Below are positions 12,995-14,656 of a stretch of DNA of 14,656 nucleotides, piece by piece (positions within the stretch are counted from its first letter, which is position 1; the number at the start of each line of letters is the position of its first letter). The stretch covers positions 1 to 14,656 of the forward strand of contig CBESOE010000111.1 of assembly GCA_965531145.1 (NCBI GenBank), given 5' to 3'. Position numbers and translations under genes: made by a program. The stretch is from JAQAZP01 sp965531145 (lineage in GTDB: Bacteria; Acidobacteriota; JAQAZP01). Under the pieces are notes generated by a model. The model saw only the letters and a list, made by a program, of their open reading frames with translations. It was not told where the DNA came from and ran no database searches.

Positions 12995-14656
12995 ATGAAG
13001 AGCATGAAACTTGCAACGATTCTGATGGCAGTGCTGCTGGTGTTGGCGACAGTCTGTTTTGACTCGGTAGCATCGGCCTCCTCAACCGCAGCGACGGCTG
13101 AAGCCCTGCCCGAAGACCTGTCCGGACAGCCTGAACTGTTCGTCACCGCCGACCGCTGCATCGGCTGTCACAACTCGCTGACCTCGGCCATGGGTGAAGA
13201 CATCTCCATCGGCGCCAACTGGCGATCCTCGATGATGGCCAATGCGGCCCGGGATCCTTACTGGCACGCCGCGGTGCGACGGGAGATCATGGTTCACCCC
13301 ACGGCGTCGGCGGCGATTCAGCATGAATGCTCGGCCTGCCACATGCCCATGGCGCGCTTCCATTCCAAGATCGCCGGTGGCCACGGCAGTGTCTTCGATA
13401 ATTTGCCGGTGAACCAGCAGCAGTCGCCCCGCGGCGTCCTCGCCGTGGACGGCGTCTCCTGCACCCTCTGCCACCAGATCACCGTCGATCACTTTGGCGA
13501 AAAGGAGAGTTTCACCGCCGGTTTTTCCATCGACACCAACACCCCCTGGGGCCAGCGGACGATCAACGGGCCCTTTGAGGTGGACGCCGGCCGGCAGCAC
13601 CTGATGCATTCGGCCACCTTTTACACCCAGCAGGAGGCAGGGCACCTGCAGGAGTCGGAACTCTGCGCCACCTGCCACACCGTCATCACCCATTCCCTGG
13701 ACGATCAGGGCCAGGTGGTGGGTGAACTGGCCGAGCAGGTGCCGTATCTCGAGTGGAAGCACAGTGCCTTTGCCAACGAGCGCAGCTGCCAGTCGTGCCA
13801 CATGCCCGAAGTGGCGGGGGAGGCCATGGTCTCCGGGGTGATGGGTCTGGAACACGAGAACGTGTCGAAGCACAGCTTCCGCGGCGGCAACTTCTTCATG
13901 CCCCGGATCTTCAGCCGGCACCGCGGCGAACTGGGCGTGAAGTCCCTGCCGGCGGAGCTGGCCGGCACCTCGGCCAGCGCGGAAGAAAACCTGGCCAACG
14001 CTTCGGCGAAACTCGTTCTGCAGGGCGCCGAACGGTCCGGCAACACGGTGCGGACCGGTGTGCTGGTGGAAAATCTGGCCGGGCACAAACTGCCCACGGC
14101 CTACCCCTCACGGCGGGTCTGGATCCATCTCACCGTGCGAAACGAAAAGGGTGAACCCCTGTTCGAGTCAGGGGCGTTCCAGGCTGACGGTTCCATTGCC
14201 GGCAACGACAACGATGCCGACGGGGCTGTGTACGAGCCGCACTACCAGGTGATCGAGGATGCGGGCCAGGTGCAGATCTACGAGCCGATTCTGGGCGATC
14301 CGGACGGCAAACCCACCACCGTGTTGCTCACCGGCGTGACCTACCTCAAGGACAATCGCATCCTGCCCGTGGGCTTTGACAAGGCCACCGCCCATGAGGA
14401 GGTCGCGGTCAACGGTGCAGCCTTCGAAGACGCTGACTTCACAGGTGGCACCGATCGCATCGAATACGCTGTGGATGTGAAAGCCGATTCGGGGCCGCTC
14501 ACCGTCACCGCCGAGCTGTGGTATCAGCCCATCGGCTACCGCTGGGCGCACAACCTGGCCGACCGGGATGCCGAGGAGATCACCCGCTTCGTCTCGTACT
14601 ACGAAGAGCAGGCGGCTGACTCCGCCGTGATGCTGGCCCGTGACGAGGTGGTGGTG
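12995..14656 (+). CDS. Five-heme (or more) c-type cytochrome, 3' end outside window
   Basis: The frame runs open from ATG 12995 through the last base, giving at least 554 residues. A signal peptide (MKSMKLATILMAVLLVLATV..., cleavage likely after ASA near residue 30) sends it to the periplasm or beyond. Five heme sites are visible: CIGCH (55-59), CSACH (112-116), CTLCH (156-160), CATCH (224-228) and CQSCH (265-269). All lie in the first half. The second half has none within the window and looks beta-rich, beginning with GHKLPTAYPSRRVWIHL, a motif that I recall from other multiheme cytochromes and whose His may be a heme ligand (inference). The gene starts immediately after the cytochrome-barrel gene (TGATATG), so both are translated from one message. 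The likely role is passing electrons to or from the fused barrel partner; its redox partner and terminal substrate are unknown. It is not a recognisable nitrite reductase or NapC. Confidence 0.9.
   Translation, partial: MKSMKLATILMAVLLVLATVCFDSVASASSTAATAEALPEDLSGQPELFVTADRCIGCHNSLTSAMGEDISIGANWRSSMMANAARDPYWHAAVRREIMVHPTASAAIQHECSACHMPMARFHSKIAGGHGSVFDNLPVNQQQSPRGVLAVDGVSCTLCHQITVDHFGEKESFTAGFSIDTNTPWGQRTINGPFEVDAGRQHLMHSATFYTQQEAGHLQESELCATCHTVITHSLDDQGQVVGELAEQVPYLEWKHSAFANERSCQSCHMPEVAGEAMVSGVMGLEHENVSKHSFRGGNFFMPRIFSRHRGELGVKSLPAELAGTSASAEENLANASAKLVLQGAERSGNTVRTGVLVENLAGHKLPTAYPSRRVWIHLTVRNEKGEPLFESGAFQADGSIAGNDNDADGAVYEPHYQVIEDAGQVQIYEPILGDPDGKPTTVLLTGVTYLKDNRILPVGFDKATAHEEVAVNGAAFEDADFTGGTDRIEYAVDVKADSGPLTVTAELWYQPIGYRWAHNLADRDAEEITRFVSYYEEQAADSAVMLARDEVVV

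Noticed and set aside
13082..14086. 334-residue minus-strand frame opposite the multiheme cytochrome
   Set aside because: The plus strand is open throughout with a signal peptide and five heme motifs; the minus frame is a shadow.
1..14656. CRISPR arrays, tRNA or rRNA genes, transposases, att sites
   Set aside because: No regular repeats, cloverleaf or rRNA-like stretches, and no transposase or integrase motifs were seen in any real frame.

Overview
The window reads as a piece of chromosome from a Gram-negative, GC-rich (around 60-65% by eye) bacterium, most likely a gammaproteobacterium. Two lipoprotein signals, two outer-membrane beta-barrels and two c-type cytochromes point to a cell with an outer membrane and respiratory electron transfer. 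The exact lineage cannot be read from this sequence. There are no rRNA or tRNA genes, CRISPR arrays or insertion sequences.

Layout from left to right. (1) 1-306: the 3' end of a gene resembling the DUF5996 family, convergent with (2) a minus-strand M19 membrane dipeptidase lipoprotein (370-1659). (3) Upstream of the dipeptidase on the same strand is a radical SAM/SPASM protein with an apparent N-terminal PAS domain (1738-3021). (4) Diverging from it is a short, evidently decayed radical SAM gene (3129-3533). (5) 3636-7664 is a complete four-gene zinc/manganese/iron ABC importer: a TroA-like binding lipoprotein, an ATPase and two ABC-3 permeases. Each permease ends in an extra winged-helix-like segment. 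(6) 7661-8209 is a minus-strand PadR-family regulator. It diverges from (7) a B12-binding radical SAM enzyme (8316-9695), with a perfect 8-N10-8 dyad in the shared control region. (8) On the minus strand, an MscS channel gene (10615-11445) is followed by a DUF481 outer-membrane protein gene (9692-10507), with two stem-loop-forming dyads between them. (9) After a 384-base intergenic stretch with an AT-rich core comes a plus-strand pair: a fusion of one-heme cytochrome c and outer-membrane beta-barrel (11830-12993), then a five-heme cytochrome (12995 to beyond the right edge).

How the genes may work together. The ABC genes form one transport operon, and the C-terminal winged helices recall the chlamydial YtgCR permease-repressor fusion. 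The PadR gene and the B12 radical SAM gene probably share an operator. The last two genes look like the core of an electron conduit at the outer membrane. Three radical SAM genes, one of them broken, lie within about 8 kb, but I see no precursor peptide or biosynthetic cluster that ties them together.

The best candidates for something little described are the barrel-cytochrome fusion with its five-heme partner, the doubled permease/winged-helix fusion, and the PAS-radical SAM-SPASM fusion.
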